The position numbers and the translations under genes are program-made. From Streptomyces cupreus (lineage in GTDB: Bacteria; Actinomycetota; Actinomycetes; Streptomycetales; Streptomycetaceae), in NCBI RefSeq assembly GCF_014257025.1, contig NZ_JACMSF010000024.1, positions 1-64,000 on the forward strand: a stretch of DNA of 64,000 bases. Direction: 5' to 3'. Positions 33,716-42,719 of this stretch are shown here, in pieces (position 1 is the stretch's first letter; every line of letters starts with the position of its first letter). The notes beneath the pieces are model-generated. The model saw only the letters and a program-made list of their open reading frames with translations, made no database searches and was not told the DNA's origin.

Positions 33716-34996
33716 TCAGCCGTTGCCGAAACCGTTCCGCAGTATCTGCCGTGCCACCCTGCCGCGTGCGCCCGCGAGTTCGGCCGCGATCCGCAGCTCC
33801 CGGTCGGCGTCCGTCACGACGGCCGCAGGCGTGGCCGCGCCGCTGACCAGGCAGGCCCGTCTCAGGTGCGTCGGCGGATGCGTCGCGTCGACGCTGTGGC
33901 CCCGCAGTGCGCCGGCCCGCCGCTGACGCTCGTACTCGTGCTCCGGGATCGACGCCATGTGCGCGGCACGTCGCTCCCACAACCCGTCCGTGCCGTCATC
34001 GGCGCGGCGCGGTCCGCCCAGGCCTGCCTGGTTGGCCTCCCGGCGCAGGGTCATGGCCGCGGAGTCGACGACCAGAAGCCGGTCCATGAGTCCCACGGCG
34101 GCCTCGATGGATCCGGCGCGGGTGGCCACGCGGTCGGCGAGGTACTCGGCGCGCTGGGTGGTGCGCAGTGTCAGGTGGTCGAGCAGGAGCAGGACGCCCT
34201 GGACGAGCAGGGAGGGCACGAAGCACACGAGATTGACGACCATCTGCATGGGAGTCGGGTCGGCGATCGGGGTGAAGTAGTAGCGCCAGGCCGTGAGCGA
34301 GCGGAAGGCGGTCGCGACGACCAGGCCGTGGCGGGTGTCCCCGTTGCCGTAGTGGCCGAGCTCGTGGCCCAGCAGGGCGACCCGCTGCTGGGGCGTGAGG
34401 ATCTCCCACAGAGGCAACCCGAGGGTCAGCAGCCGGTGGCCGCGGACTCCATACGTCGTCACGCTCGCGTTGAGCTCGGCCCCCACCGCGATCACGTCCA
34501 CGCCGCGGGTGCCGGCGACCCGGGCGACCTCGTCGAGCAGGGCGAACAACTCCGGCGCCTCGGCGCGACGCAGCAGCGGCGCGTCGTCGGGCAGGCGGTT
34601 CAGCCTGGGTCTCAGCGCCCAGGCCAGGAGCAGAAGGAACAGGCCCGGCACCATCCCGAAGCCGCCCCACCCCCGTACGACGAACCAGACTCCGGCCAGG
34701 GCCAGCACCAGGGTCATGCCGTGGACGGCGAGGGCGATCGCGTAGGCGAGGAGCGCGGGGGCGTCCCGCCGCGCCTGCAAGGTGCCGCCGGCGGTCACCT
34801 CGGCCAGCAGCTTCTCGCCATGGCGCCGGGCGAGGGCGCGCCGGGTCCTCTCCAGCCGGCCGTGCCGCTCCTCGGGCCGCGTCGGATCGACGTTCCAGTC
34901 ACACGCGGCGCACCACACGGTGAACCGTCCGTCCGCGCGGATCTCGGCCCCGCACTGCGGACACGGCTGTGTCGTTTCCTTCGTAGCGGCACTCAT
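33716..34996 (-). CDS. M48-family membrane metallopeptidase with N-terminal zinc ribbon
   Basis: This is a 426-residue protein. Residues 10-35 contain a zinc ribbon (CPQCGAEIRADGRFTVWCAACDW). Two hydrophobic segments follow near 85-135. The catalytic HELGH motif lies near 211-215, followed by another membrane segment and the downstream Glu ligand in AEYLADRVAT. This matches HtpX/Ste24-like zinc proteases acting at the cytoplasmic membrane on misfolded or prenylated-type substrates. The ATG at 34996 has GGGGAG eight bases ahead; the longer frame to 35023 lacks one. Fusion with a zinc ribbon is common in Streptomyces copies. Confidence 0.87.
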   Translation of the reverse strand: MSAATKETTQPCPQCGAEIRADGRFTVWCAACDWNVDPTRPEERHGRLERTRRALARRHGEKLLAEVTAGGTLQARRDAPALLAYAIALAVHGMTLVLALAGVWFVVRGWGGFGMVPGLFLLLLAWALRPRLNRLPDDAPLLRRAEAPELFALLDEVARVAGTRGVDVIAVGAELNASVTTYGVRGHRLLTLGLPLWEILTPQQRVALLGHELGHYGNGDTRHGLVVATAFRSLTAWRYYFTPIADPTPMQMVVNLVCFVPSLLVQGVLLLLDHLTLRTTQRAEYLADRVATRAGSIEAAVGLMDRLLVVDSAAMTLRREANQAGLGGPRRADDGTDGLWERRAAHMASIPEHEYERQRRAGALRGHSVDATHPPTHLRRACLVSGAATPAAVVTDADRELRIAAELAGARGRVARQILRNGFGNG

Positions 34997-35280
34997 CGGC
35001 ACGCTCCCCTCCCCAGAGGCCACCTGTACATGACACCGCAGAGCTGATCACGCGGCGGCGCCCGCGTAAAGCCGTGATCTTCCGGTGCCCCGGCAGTGGT
35101 GCGGCCGGCCTGTTGCGTACAACGGCCTGTCCGCGTCAGGACGGGCGCGACAACGCAGGCGCGCTCTCGGCATCGCCGGCGCTCCACTCGTGACGCCCGC
35201 GCGACTCTTCCCGTTACGACATCCCCGTCGACAGATTTCCCCTGGCGCCCTCATTGACATGGACGCGCCCCCGCACGACA

Positions 35281-35296
35281 TTGAGAGCGCTCTCAA
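35281..35296. promoter_or_regulatory. LacI-family operator upstream of the glucanase
   Basis: TTGAGAGCGCTCTCAA is a perfect 16-bp palindrome, centred 56 bp before the glucanase start. It resembles the CebR/BglR-type operators (GAGCGCTC core) that Streptomyces uses to repress polysaccharide hydrolases. No LacI gene lies nearby, so the repressor acts in trans. Confidence 0.7.
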
Positions 35297-35344
35297 AGTG
35301 GTCCGGACCAACCCCCCCACCCGATCACATTCAGGAGGCAACGC

Positions 35345-36547
35345 ATGTTCAGAGGTTTCAAACGCCGCCTGCCCGCGCTCGCCGCGGCGGCCGCACTGCT
35401 CGGCGCCGCACTGTCGGCCACGGGCCCCTCGACGGCCGCGGCCGCGGTGCCCGAGACCATCCCCCTCAAGATCACCAACAACTCCGGTCGCGGAGACGCC
35501 GTCCATGTCTACGTCCTCGGCACCTCCCTGACGACCGGTCAGCTGGGCTGGGCCGACGCGAGCGGCACCTTCCACCCGTGGCCGGCGGGCAGCGTCCCGC
35601 CCATACCCGCGCCCGACGCGTCCATACCGGGCCCGGCTGCCGGACAGTCCAGGACGATCAGCATCCCCAAACTCGCGGGCGGCCGCATCTACTTCTCCTA
35701 CGGCCAGAAGCTCGTGTTCAAGCTGGCCACCGGCGGACTGGTGCAACCGGCCGTGCAGAATCCGTCCGACCCCAACCGCAACATCCTCTTCAACTGGTCC
35801 GAGTTCACCCTCAACAACGACGGACTGTGGATCAACAGCACGCAGGTCGACATGTTCTCGGCCCCCTACGCGGTCGGCGTCCAGCGCGCCGATGGCAGCG
35901 TCACCAGCACCGGGCACCTCAAGTCCGGTGGCTACAACGGGGTGTTCGCGACGCTGCGCGCTCAGCCCGGCGGATGGGGCGGGCTGATCCAGAGCCGTTC
36001 CGACGGCACCGTGCTGAGGGCCCTGTCCCCCGGCTACGGTCTGGAGACCGGGGCGCTCCCGGCGAACGTCCTGGACGACTACATTAACCGCGTCTGGCAG
36101 AAGTACGCCACGACCACCCTCACCGTCACCCCGTTCGCCGACCAGCCGGGCACCAAGTACTACGGCCGCGTCTCGGGCGGTGTCATGAACTTCACCAACT
36201 CCTCCGGGGCCGTCGTCACCAGCTTCCAGAAGCCCGACGCACCCAGCGTCTTCGGCTGCCACCGGCTCCTGGACGCCCCCAACGACCGTGTGCGCGGCCC
36301 GATTTCGCGGACCCTGTGCGCGGGCTTCAACCGGTCCACCCTGCTGACCAACCCTCATCAGCCCGACGCCACCGCGGCCAACTTCTACCAGGACGCGGTG
36401 ACCAACCACTACTCCCGGATCATCCATGAGCGGATGGCGGACGGTAAGGCCTACGGATTCGCGTTCGACGACGTGGGACACCATGAGTCCCTCGTCCACG
36501 ACGGCAACCCGCGTCAGGCGTACGTCACACTCGACCCGTTCTCCTGA
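35345..36547 (+). CDS. Secreted GH64 beta-1,3-glucanase (laminaripentaose-producing type)
   Basis: This is a 400-residue extracellular enzyme. The signal peptide is MFRGFKRRLPALAAAAALLG, continuing to an AAAA-VP cleavage region. The mature part is a single GH64 catalytic module, without the C-terminal CBM found in some homologues. Catalytic Glu (WSEF, about residue 153) and Asp (QVDMF, about 169) are 16 residues apart, the same spacing as E154/D170 of the S. matensis enzyme. It cleaves beta-1,3-glucan of fungal walls or laminarin to pentasaccharides. GGAGG precedes the ATG, and the LacI-type palindrome suggests induction by glucan oligosaccharides. Confidence 0.9.
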   Translation: MFRGFKRRLPALAAAAALLGAALSATGPSTAAAAVPETIPLKITNNSGRGDAVHVYVLGTSLTTGQLGWADASGTFHPWPAGSVPPIPAPDASIPGPAAGQSRTISIPKLAGGRIYFSYGQKLVFKLATGGLVQPAVQNPSDPNRNILFNWSEFTLNNDGLWINSTQVDMFSAPYAVGVQRADGSVTSTGHLKSGGYNGVFATLRAQPGGWGGLIQSRSDGTVLRALSPGYGLETGALPANVLDDYINRVWQKYATTTLTVTPFADQPGTKYYGRVSGGVMNFTNSSGAVVTSFQKPDAPSVFGCHRLLDAPNDRVRGPISRTLCAGFNRSTLLTNPHQPDATAANFYQDAVTNHYSRIIHERMADGKAYGFAFDDVGHHESLVHDGNPRQAYVTLDPFS

Positions 36548-36581
36548 GACCCGACCGGATCCGCACCGCCCCCGGCCGCGG

Positions 36582-36758
36582 TCAGCGGCCTCTGGGGCCC
36601 GGCCCGCCGGTGCTGTTTCTCCGGGCGTTGTTGTACAGGCGCAGCAGGTGTTTCGCGACCGCGCACGGCACCGTGTCCACGTAGCACTGTCGGCACGTGC
36701 GCAGGTGCTGTTCGTAGTCGGTACGGGCTTGCTGAAGGGCATCGCCTTGAGACGGCAT
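36582..36758 (-). CDS. Small Cys-rich protein (paralogue of the gene at 26862)
   Basis: The 58-residue protein has GAGGA five bases before the ATG at 36758. An N-terminal helix (ALQQARTDYEQHLRTC) leads to C-x2-C (TCRQC) and then a third Cys in DTVPCAVAKHLLRLYNNARR. The layout, and the EHL/QHL-x-TC-x2-C core, match the small protein at 26862-27023, but one of the four cysteines is replaced. It converges with the glucanase gene. Confidence 0.7.
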   Translation of the reverse strand: MPSQGDALQQARTDYEQHLRTCRQCYVDTVPCAVAKHLLRLYNNARRNSTGGPGPRGR

Positions 36759-37092
36759 CAGAGTCCTCGGAGTCGCTCGCAGAGGGGGATTGAAGAGGCA
36801 TGGGTGCCAAGGTGACCGACCGCGAGGCTGCCCTCGCGAGACGCACCCGCAAGAGAAGTGGATCATGTTACTTGTGGTACAGGAAAGTCGCGGCTCCGGG
36901 CGTGCCGGGCTACGCCTCTCACTCGGGTAGCCCACTCCGTCACCGTCCCTGCCGGCACCCGCCGCGTGCGCCCCCCGCGCGCTTCCGTGCGCTGGCGCTG
37001 ATGGCCGAATTCCCGCCATTGGTACGGCGCTTGGCCGCGCACTGGGTAGTCACATCCCGGTGGCATCGGGGAGGCGTTGGGGGGCTGACACT
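36759..37092. other. Divergent intergenic region, nothing specific seen
   Basis: The 334 bp between the small Cys-rich gene and the membrane Mrr-like gene hold the promoters of both. No repeat or operator was recognised. Confidence 0.4.
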
Positions 37093-37770
37093 GTGGCGCG
37101 CCTGTCGTGGACGTCCGGCACCTTCGAGTCACGTCGCGCGCGACGGCGACAAGCCGTGCGCCTGCTGCGAGCCCGCGGGCTGTACGGGCCCCGGTTCCGC
37201 GACGTACTGCCCGCACTCGCACTCGTGGTGGCAGCGGTGTGCTCGGTCGTCGCGCTGCTCGCGTGGGGATACCGGGCCGCGGGGATCGCGGTGCCGCTCG
37301 TCGGTGTCGTGGTCGTCGTCTGCGCCGTCACGCTGTGGGTGCGGCGTCGGCGCCCGGGTGCGCGTCGGCGCCTCGGGTACTACACCCCGGACGAACTGCT
37401 CGAACTCGACACCGAGGGTCTGGCGCTGGCCGTGGCGCGGATGCTGCGCCGGGACGGATGGCGGGTACGGCTGATGCCCGCGCCAGACCGGCCACGCGTG
37501 TGCGCGCGGAACACCGACGGCCGTCACCTGGACGTGGCCTTTCGCCCGGTGGCGGAACCCCTGCCCGACGAGGACCAGCCGCACCCCCCTGCCCGCCGCG
37601 GGCAGCCGGACAAGGAGACCCTCCGTCTGGTCGTGCACCGGGGCAGCTTCGCGCCCCGCGACGTCCGATGGGCGCGACGGGAAGGCAAGACCCGTCTGCT
37701 CGACGGATCGGCGCTGCGGCGTTGGGGAGCGGGCGAGCCGCTGGGCGAGCTGCTCACCGAAGAGGTGTGA
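37093..37770 (+). CDS. Membrane protein with Mrr-like restriction-endonuclease-fold domain
   Basis: The 225-residue protein begins at GTG 37093, which has GGGGGG ten bases ahead. A basic N-terminus (RRARRRQAVRLLRARGLYG) is followed by two membrane helices near residues 40-85 (VLPALALVVAAVCSVVALLA and AGIAVPLVGVVVVVCAVTLW). The cytoplasmic domain begins LELDTEGLALAVARMLRRDG, the family position of Mrr-like nuclease domains. The catalytic pattern Asp-x(n)-Glu-x-Lys is not complete: HLDVAFRP supplies an Asp, but no E-x-K follows. It is probably a membrane-tethered DNA- or protein-binding relative rather than an active nuclease. Confidence 0.65.
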   Translation: MARLSWTSGTFESRRARRRQAVRLLRARGLYGPRFRDVLPALALVVAAVCSVVALLAWGYRAAGIAVPLVGVVVVVCAVTLWVRRRRPGARRRLGYYTPDELLELDTEGLALAVARMLRRDGWRVRLMPAPDRPRVCARNTDGRHLDVAFRPVAEPLPDEDQPHPPARRGQPDKETLRLVVHRGSFAPRDVRWARREGKTRLLDGSALRRWGAGEPLGELLTEEV

Positions 37771-37858
37771 GCCCTCGTCGTGGCGTCTCGTCCACCGGCG
37801 GTACCTCCCGTGCGGGGCGGCGCCCGTCTGTCGGCCGCCGTGCGGCAGGATGAGCACC

Positions 37859-38188
37859 ATGAGCGTAGTCAAGATCAACGTACTGACCGTCCCTGCCGAG
37901 CAGCGCGAGACGCTGGAGAAGCGCTTCGCCTCCCGTGCGCACGCCGTGGAGAGCTCTGACGGCTTCGAGTGGTTCGAACTCCTGCGCCCCGTCGAGGGCA
38001 CCGACAACTACCTCGTCTACACGCGCTGGCGCGACGAGGAGTCCTTCCAGGCGTGGATGGAGGGTCCGATGAAGGCGGCCCATCAGGGCGGCGGCGCGGA
38101 GGGCGGCGAGCGCCCCCGGCCGGCGGCCAGCGGGTCCACGCTGTGGTCCTTCGAGGTGGTGCAGCAGGCGGCGCCGAAGGACGAGTAA
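37859..38188 (+). CDS. Antibiotic biosynthesis monooxygenase (ABM) / heme-degrading-like protein
   Basis: The 109-residue dimeric ferredoxin-like barrel shows VVKINVLTVPAEQRETLEKRF, then GFEWFELLRPVEGTDNYLVY and TRWRDEESFQAWMEGP. This matches the ABM/MhuD-like family. Substrate cannot be told: heme, quinone or antibiotic intermediates are all possible. ATG 37859 was preferred to 37850 because AGGATG spacing favours it. It is a single gene, 88 bp after the membrane protein. Confidence 0.8.
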   Translation: MSVVKINVLTVPAEQRETLEKRFASRAHAVESSDGFEWFELLRPVEGTDNYLVYTRWRDEESFQAWMEGPMKAAHQGGGAEGGERPRPAASGSTLWSFEVVQQAAPKDE

Positions 38189-38256
38189 CGTCTACGGGTC
38201 GGGAGCACCCGGCGGGACAAGGGCCAGGAGGGCTTGCCCCACGGCGTTGTCCCGAC

Positions 38257-39549
38257 TCAGGACTTGCCGGGCTTCAGGTTGCCGATCACCCCGAGCCGGA
38301 TGCCCAGCCACGGATAGGTGTGGTTGTAGAACACGTTGTCCTGCGGTTGCAGTCCTACCGCCGAGGGCCACATCTGGTAGGCGGGCGCGTTGGAGATCCC
38401 GCCGTGCAACCGCCGCCAGACCCGGCTCGAGCCGAGTCCGGCCGGGGGCGGTGTGATCGTGTCGGTCCACTCGACCGCGTTGCCGCCCTGGTCGAGAGTG
38501 CCCCACGGCGAGACGGTCCTCGCCTGGCCAACCGTGCTCAGGCTGCCTTGGTAGAGGGCGGCGTAGGCGCGGGGATCCAAGCCGAACGGGTTGACCGTGG
38601 AGCAGGCGGCAGGCTGTACCTCCTTGGGACACCAGCTTGGTGCCGGCAGGCCGTCGGCGTGGTAGGAGGCCAGTGGCTGAGTCGCCGCGTTGGTGACATC
38701 GCCGGTGGTGGGGTTGAGGATCGTGGGACGGGGGGCGGTCGCGTCGCCGTCGCCGAAGGTTCCCGGGTTGGTCGGGTACTTCCAGTAGGAGTAGGTGCCG
38801 CCGCCGCGCGGGTCGTAGTAGGCCGCCTTGATCCACTCGTCCTGGCTCGGCACGACGAAGCCCGATGGATGTTCTCGGGTCGCGTTCCGCCGGGTGAGGT
38901 CGTACATCCCGCGCTCGGTCCGCGCCGACAGTCTGACCCGATAGGTGGTGTAGTTGAAGCTGCCGGAGGTGCCGGACCGCTTGGAGATGAGCCCGCCGTT
39001 GTAGAGCGAGTTGACGAAGCGTGCCGCCCTCAGGAAGTTGGCGAAGCCGTACGGCTTGTCAGCCCACTCCGGAGAGGCCACCGAGTAGTGCCTGCCCCTG
39101 GCGGCACCGGAGGAACGGTTGATCTGGCCGTACTTCGGCCACGCCGATGAGCTCTCGGTCTCGTGATAGAGGCCGAGGTGGTTGCGTCCCTCGGGATCGA
39201 CCGTGTTCAGGAACGCCACCCACTGCCCGACGGTGACTTCGAGCTGCCCGATCTCGTAGCGATAGCGCACGCCTCCGACCATCAGACACTTCTCTGGTGA
39301 GGGGGCGTCGGCGCACGAGCGGTACAGGGCGTCCTTGAACGGGAGGACGCCCACCGAAGGATTACCGGGGGCGCCGACCTGGGCGGTCGTGAACGTGATG
39401 ACCGCACCGGCGCGGGAAAGGCCGCCCTCGGGGGAACCCGGCTCGGCGTCAGCGGCACCGCCGACCGCCACTGAAGCGGCGAGCAACGCCGGAAGCCCGG
39501 ACACCGCTACGGCCCCGCGGAGGCGAGTGCGGCGGGAAATGAAGCGCAT
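38257..39549 (-). CDS. Secreted SUMF1 (formylglycine-generating-enzyme fold) protein
   Basis: This is a 430-residue protein with a signal peptide (LRGAVAVSGLPALLAASVAV) and a SUMF1 domain covering most of the rest: YEIGQLEVTVGQWVAFLN near 98, VPSQDEWIKAAYYDP near 238, DQGGNAVEWTDT near 355 and RLHGGISNAP. Cytoplasmic FGE enzymes of Streptomyces need two closely spaced copper-binding cysteines near the C-terminus. Here the matching segment (RRLHGGISNAPAYQMWPSAV) has none, so sulfatase activation is unlikely. It may be an extracellular binding or iron-dependent relative. The role is unknown. It converges with the ABM gene. Confidence 0.8.
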   Translation of the reverse strand: MRFISRRTRLRGAVAVSGLPALLAASVAVGGAADAEPGSPEGGLSRAGAVITFTTAQVGAPGNPSVGVLPFKDALYRSCADAPSPEKCLMVGGVRYRYEIGQLEVTVGQWVAFLNTVDPEGRNHLGLYHETESSSAWPKYGQINRSSGAARGRHYSVASPEWADKPYGFANFLRAARFVNSLYNGGLISKRSGTSGSFNYTTYRVRLSARTERGMYDLTRRNATREHPSGFVVPSQDEWIKAAYYDPRGGGTYSYWKYPTNPGTFGDGDATAPRPTILNPTTGDVTNAATQPLASYHADGLPAPSWCPKEVQPAACSTVNPFGLDPRAYAALYQGSLSTVGQARTVSPWGTLDQGGNAVEWTDTITPPPAGLGSSRVWRRLHGGISNAPAYQMWPSAVGLQPQDNVFYNHTYPWLGIRLGVIGNLKPGKS

Positions 39550-40072
39550 AAGCAGCTCTTTTCAGCCATGGCAACCCGCTCCGTGGCAACGACCAGCACG
39601 GACCGGACCAGTGATCACGCAACGGTCGACGCCACGCTAGCCTCAACCGCCACTCTCCGCAGTCAGCGCATAACGGAAATCACCCAGGTGCGCGCTTCGT
39701 GTTCCAGGTCCGCGCGTGGCCTGGGCGGAGGACCTCGCCGGACGGCAGGCGGCAGGCAGCAGGCAGCACCGGCAGCGTGCTCGGGGAGATTCCGGTGAGT
39801 TCTCTGATGGTCTGCACAAAGAGCTCACCCGAGTCGCGGGCTTTCGCCGCGCATGTGAGCCTGAGTTCACGATCGGGCGATCATCCCGGCCGGGTGCCGG
39901 GTGCCGTCGTCGCAATCTCGCTGTTCCGGTGGGTGCGCCCGGCGGCTCTGCTGCACGGGTTCTCGGCGGTCACTTCGCCCGACCCGCCGGAATGGTGCTG
40001 CCCGTCGACCCCCGTGGGTGAAGGCACAGCCGGGTGCCTGTCGGGCGGGACGCTCGAAAGGAGTTGCGCCCC
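39550..40072. other. Long intergenic region without a supported gene
   Basis: Several frames are open on both strands, but none has a ribosome binding site with recognisable sequence. The region carries the promoters of the divergent SUMF1 and DUF4389 genes. Confidence 0.45.
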
Positions 40073-40723
40073 ATGGTCCCTGTCACTGTGTCATCTGTGC
40101 GTCTTGAGGCATCGCTCGATCCTCGGCTGTCCAGATGGTTGTGGCTGGTGAAATGGCTCCTCGCCATCCCGCACTACATCGTGCTGTGTTTCTTGTGGCT
40201 TGCCTTCGTGCTGGTGACCATCGTCGCGTTCTTCGCCATCCTGTTCACCGGCCGGTACCCTCGATCCCTCTTCGACTTCAATGTCGGCGTACTGCGCTGG
40301 AACTGGCGTGTCAGCTATTACGCCCATACGGCGCTCGGTACCGACAGGTACCCGCCGTTCACGCTCGCGGACGTGCCCGACTATCCGGCGCATTTCCACA
40401 TCGTCTATCCCGAGCGTCTCTCCCGCGGCCTGGTCCTGGTGAAGTGGTGGTTGCTGGCGATCCCGCAGTACATCGTCGTGGGGATTTTCGTCGGCGGCTG
40501 GGGTTGGGAAGAGGACAGCTGGCGTGCTGGCCTGATTCCCTTCCTCTCCTTGGTGGCTGTGGTCATCCTGGCGGCCACCGCCCGCTACCCGGTTCACCTC
40601 TTCGACTTCCTGCTCGGCCTGGCCCGCTGGGTCGCGCGGGTGACTGCCTACGCCGCATTGATGACCGATGAGTACCCGCCGTTCCGGCTCGACATGGGCG
40701 GACGGGACTCGCCGGTGGCGTAG
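40073..40723 (+). CDS. DUF4389 membrane protein
   Basis: The 216-residue protein has AAAGGAG nine bases before the ATG. Two DUF4389 half-repeats are visible, each with an RLSRWLWLVKWLLAIPHY-like start, long hydrophobic helices, and an aromatic exit motif (GRYPRSLFDFNVG and ARYPVHLFDFLLG) plus the D-x-YPPF element (TDRYPPF and TDEYPPF). It is an integral membrane protein with about four helices. Function unknown. It stands alone. Confidence 0.85.
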   Translation: MVPVTVSSVRLEASLDPRLSRWLWLVKWLLAIPHYIVLCFLWLAFVLVTIVAFFAILFTGRYPRSLFDFNVGVLRWNWRVSYYAHTALGTDRYPPFTLADVPDYPAHFHIVYPERLSRGLVLVKWWLLAIPQYIVVGIFVGGWGWEEDSWRAGLIPFLSLVAVVILAATARYPVHLFDFLLGLARWVARVTAYAALMTDEYPPFRLDMGGRDSPVA

Positions 40724-41492
40724 ACCTCGGCGGCCGGTTCGGGCGAAGGCCGCCCTCTCGATCGCTGATCTGGTCATGCTTGGACCGGCCAGTCCCGCTC
40801 GCCTGCGACGGACCGGTGTGACGACGGCGATCGGTGTGTCCTGCCCGATCGGCGCGGCGAAGGCGGATGGCTGAGCCCGAACGCCCACACCCCGTCGGAG
40901 ACCAGCTCGGCCCACCTACGCAAATGACCAGGCGGGCCCGCCCGGCGGCCGGCTCCGGCTTATCGGGCACATGGCAGCACAGGCTCGGCCGGCCGACACG
41001 CAGGAATCCGGAGGGGAACGGTCCAGCGGAAGAACGTCTCCCAGTCCGAGCAAACGGCCAGGGTGTACAGCCCCAAGTTGACCGCTGCTATGGAGGAGCG
41101 GTCGCGAAGACCGGGCGGTCACCTTCCAAGTGCCCGGGAGCCACGGGGCCGTAAAGCGCAGGGCGGCGGCGAGGAGGTCGAACGCGGCCATGGTCCAGCC
41201 GGACGGTGAGTGGGGCGGAAACTCCATGAAGGCCTCAGCTTCTCAAGGGCGTTGGAATTGGCATGCCCCCTGCCCATCGGGTCGGCACGGGCTGCAGCGC
41301 ACCAGGGTCCAGCGTGGAGGCCCGGCCTGAAGCCGACCTACCCCCGCCTACAGCGACCCGGCACAATGGGCGCTGCCGTTTCCAGCAGGCGGCTCAGACA
41401 CGCCGCGTGAAACGCCGCATCACACCGGCATCACCGCACCAGTACCCGGTACACCCGGCCAACCATCCGACGGTTCTCGGAAGTTGTGGGCG
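40724..41492. other. 769-bp stretch without a supported gene
   Basis: Only weak arginine-rich frames occur here, on both strands. A minus-strand frame around 41150-41190 (MAAFDLLAAALRFTAPWLPG) is hydrophobic but short and lacks a ribosome binding site. No repeat or RNA gene was recognised. Confidence 0.4.
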
Positions 41493-42410
41493 ATGAAAAC
41501 ACGCCGTACCACTATGAGACGTTTCCGGCCGACCGCCTGCCTACTGAGCCTGCTCGTCGTGGCCGTCCTCACCGTGTTCGGAACGGGCTCGGCCGCCGAG
41601 CCCGCGACCGACGCCGCAACAGCAGGCACGACGACAGTGGCCGCACCCGACGCACCGTCACGCGCGGCCTCGGCCGTCGAGTCCCTGGGGGTCCCCGGGA
41701 CGGCCTGGTACGAGGACCGGCGCACGGGAACGCTGCGGGTCCACGCCGACTCCACGGTGACGGACACGGATTTCGCCCGACTCCGACAGGTCGCCGCGCG
41801 CTTTGCCGACGGTATGACCCTCGAACGGCAGGACGGCCGGCTCCGCACCCTCCTGTCGGGCGGCGACGCCGTCTACGCCTCCGGCCTGCGCTGCTCGGCC
41901 GGGGTCAACGTGCGCAGCGGAACCACGCACTACTTCATCACCGCAGGTCACTGCACGGACACCGCGTCCACCTGGTACACCACTTCCGCCCAGACCACCG
42001 CGATCGGCCCCACCACCAGCAGCAGCTTCCCGGGCAACGACTTCGGCGTCGTCCGCTACGCCAACACGGCCGTACCGCACCCCGGCACCATCGGAACCGT
42101 CGACATCACCGGCACGGCGACCGCCTACGTCGGCCAGAGCGTCTGCCGCCGCGGCGCGACCACCGGTGTCCACTGCGGCGTGGTCACCGCACTGAACGCC
42201 ACCGTCAACTACGGCGGCGGCGAGATCGTCTACGGCCTCATCCAGACCAACATCTGCGCCGAGCCCGGCGACAGCGGCGGCCCCCTCTACGCGGGCGACA
42301 AGATCATCGGCATCCTCTCGGGCGGCTCGGGCAACTGCGCGACTGGAGGGACGACTTACTACCAGCCCATCCAGGAGGTCCTCGCCACGCATGGGCTGTC
42401 CGTCTACTAA
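41493..42410 (+). CDS. Secreted S1-family serine protease (streptogrisin/alpha-lytic type)
   Basis: The 305-residue pre-pro-enzyme has a signal peptide (CLLSLLVVAVLTVFGTGSA), a pro-region to about residue 125 with the WYEDRRTGTLRVHADSTVT fold seen in alpha-lytic propeptides, and a chymotrypsin-like domain. The catalytic triad is His153 (TAGHC), Asp183 (GNDFGVVRY) and Ser261 (GDSGGP). Cysteine pairs around the His and Ser stabilise the secreted enzyme. The pro-region should fold the enzyme and be cleaved off outside the cell. ATG 41493 has a weak GGAAG site; ATG 41514 is an alternative start. Confidence 0.88.
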   Translation: MKTRRTTMRRFRPTACLLSLLVVAVLTVFGTGSAAEPATDAATAGTTTVAAPDAPSRAASAVESLGVPGTAWYEDRRTGTLRVHADSTVTDTDFARLRQVAARFADGMTLERQDGRLRTLLSGGDAVYASGLRCSAGVNVRSGTTHYFITAGHCTDTASTWYTTSAQTTAIGPTTSSSFPGNDFGVVRYANTAVPHPGTIGTVDITGTATAYVGQSVCRRGATTGVHCGVVTALNATVNYGGGEIVYGLIQTNICAEPGDSGGPLYAGDKIIGILSGGSGNCATGGTTYYQPIQEVLATHGLSVY

Positions 42411-42497
42411 AGAGAGGCCTTGGGGTCCTGTCCCGTGGATCAGGCGAGGCCGTAATCCGATGGTCACCTCGTCGGCGACGTCTCTAGGGTCGGTGGA

Positions 42498-42719
42498 ATG
42501 ACACACAACCTTGTGGATCCGGCGACAGTCACTACGGAGATGGCCGTACAGCTTCGCACGTGGCGAGTCGATGAGGACTTCAGCTGGCGCGCCGTGGCCC
42601 AGGCCGCGTCCGACCTCTGGGGCTCCGAATACGGCAGCAACCAGCTCTACGGGGAAGACCTCTGCGCGGCCGCCGCGCAGGTGCTGGGCGAAAACCCCTA
42701 CCAGGACCCCTGGAATTGA
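42498..42719 (+). CDS. Conserved small hypothetical protein
   Basis: The 73-residue acidic protein has the core AVQLRTWRVDEDFSWRAVAQ and GSNQLYGEDLCAAAAQVLGE. The helix-turn pattern recalls a minimal DNA-binding fold of the kind that selects repeated cycles (as in HTH proteins), but this is only inferred. GGTGGA precedes the ATG. It lies 87 bp after the protease gene. Confidence 0.65.
   Translation: MTHNLVDPATVTTEMAVQLRTWRVDEDFSWRAVAQAASDLWGSEYGSNQLYGEDLCAAAAQVLGENPYQDPWN

Noticed and set aside
35048..36742. Long minus-strand frame (564 codons) opposite the GH64 glucanase
   Set aside because: Shadow of the glucanase, whose catalytic residues and signal peptide are intact.
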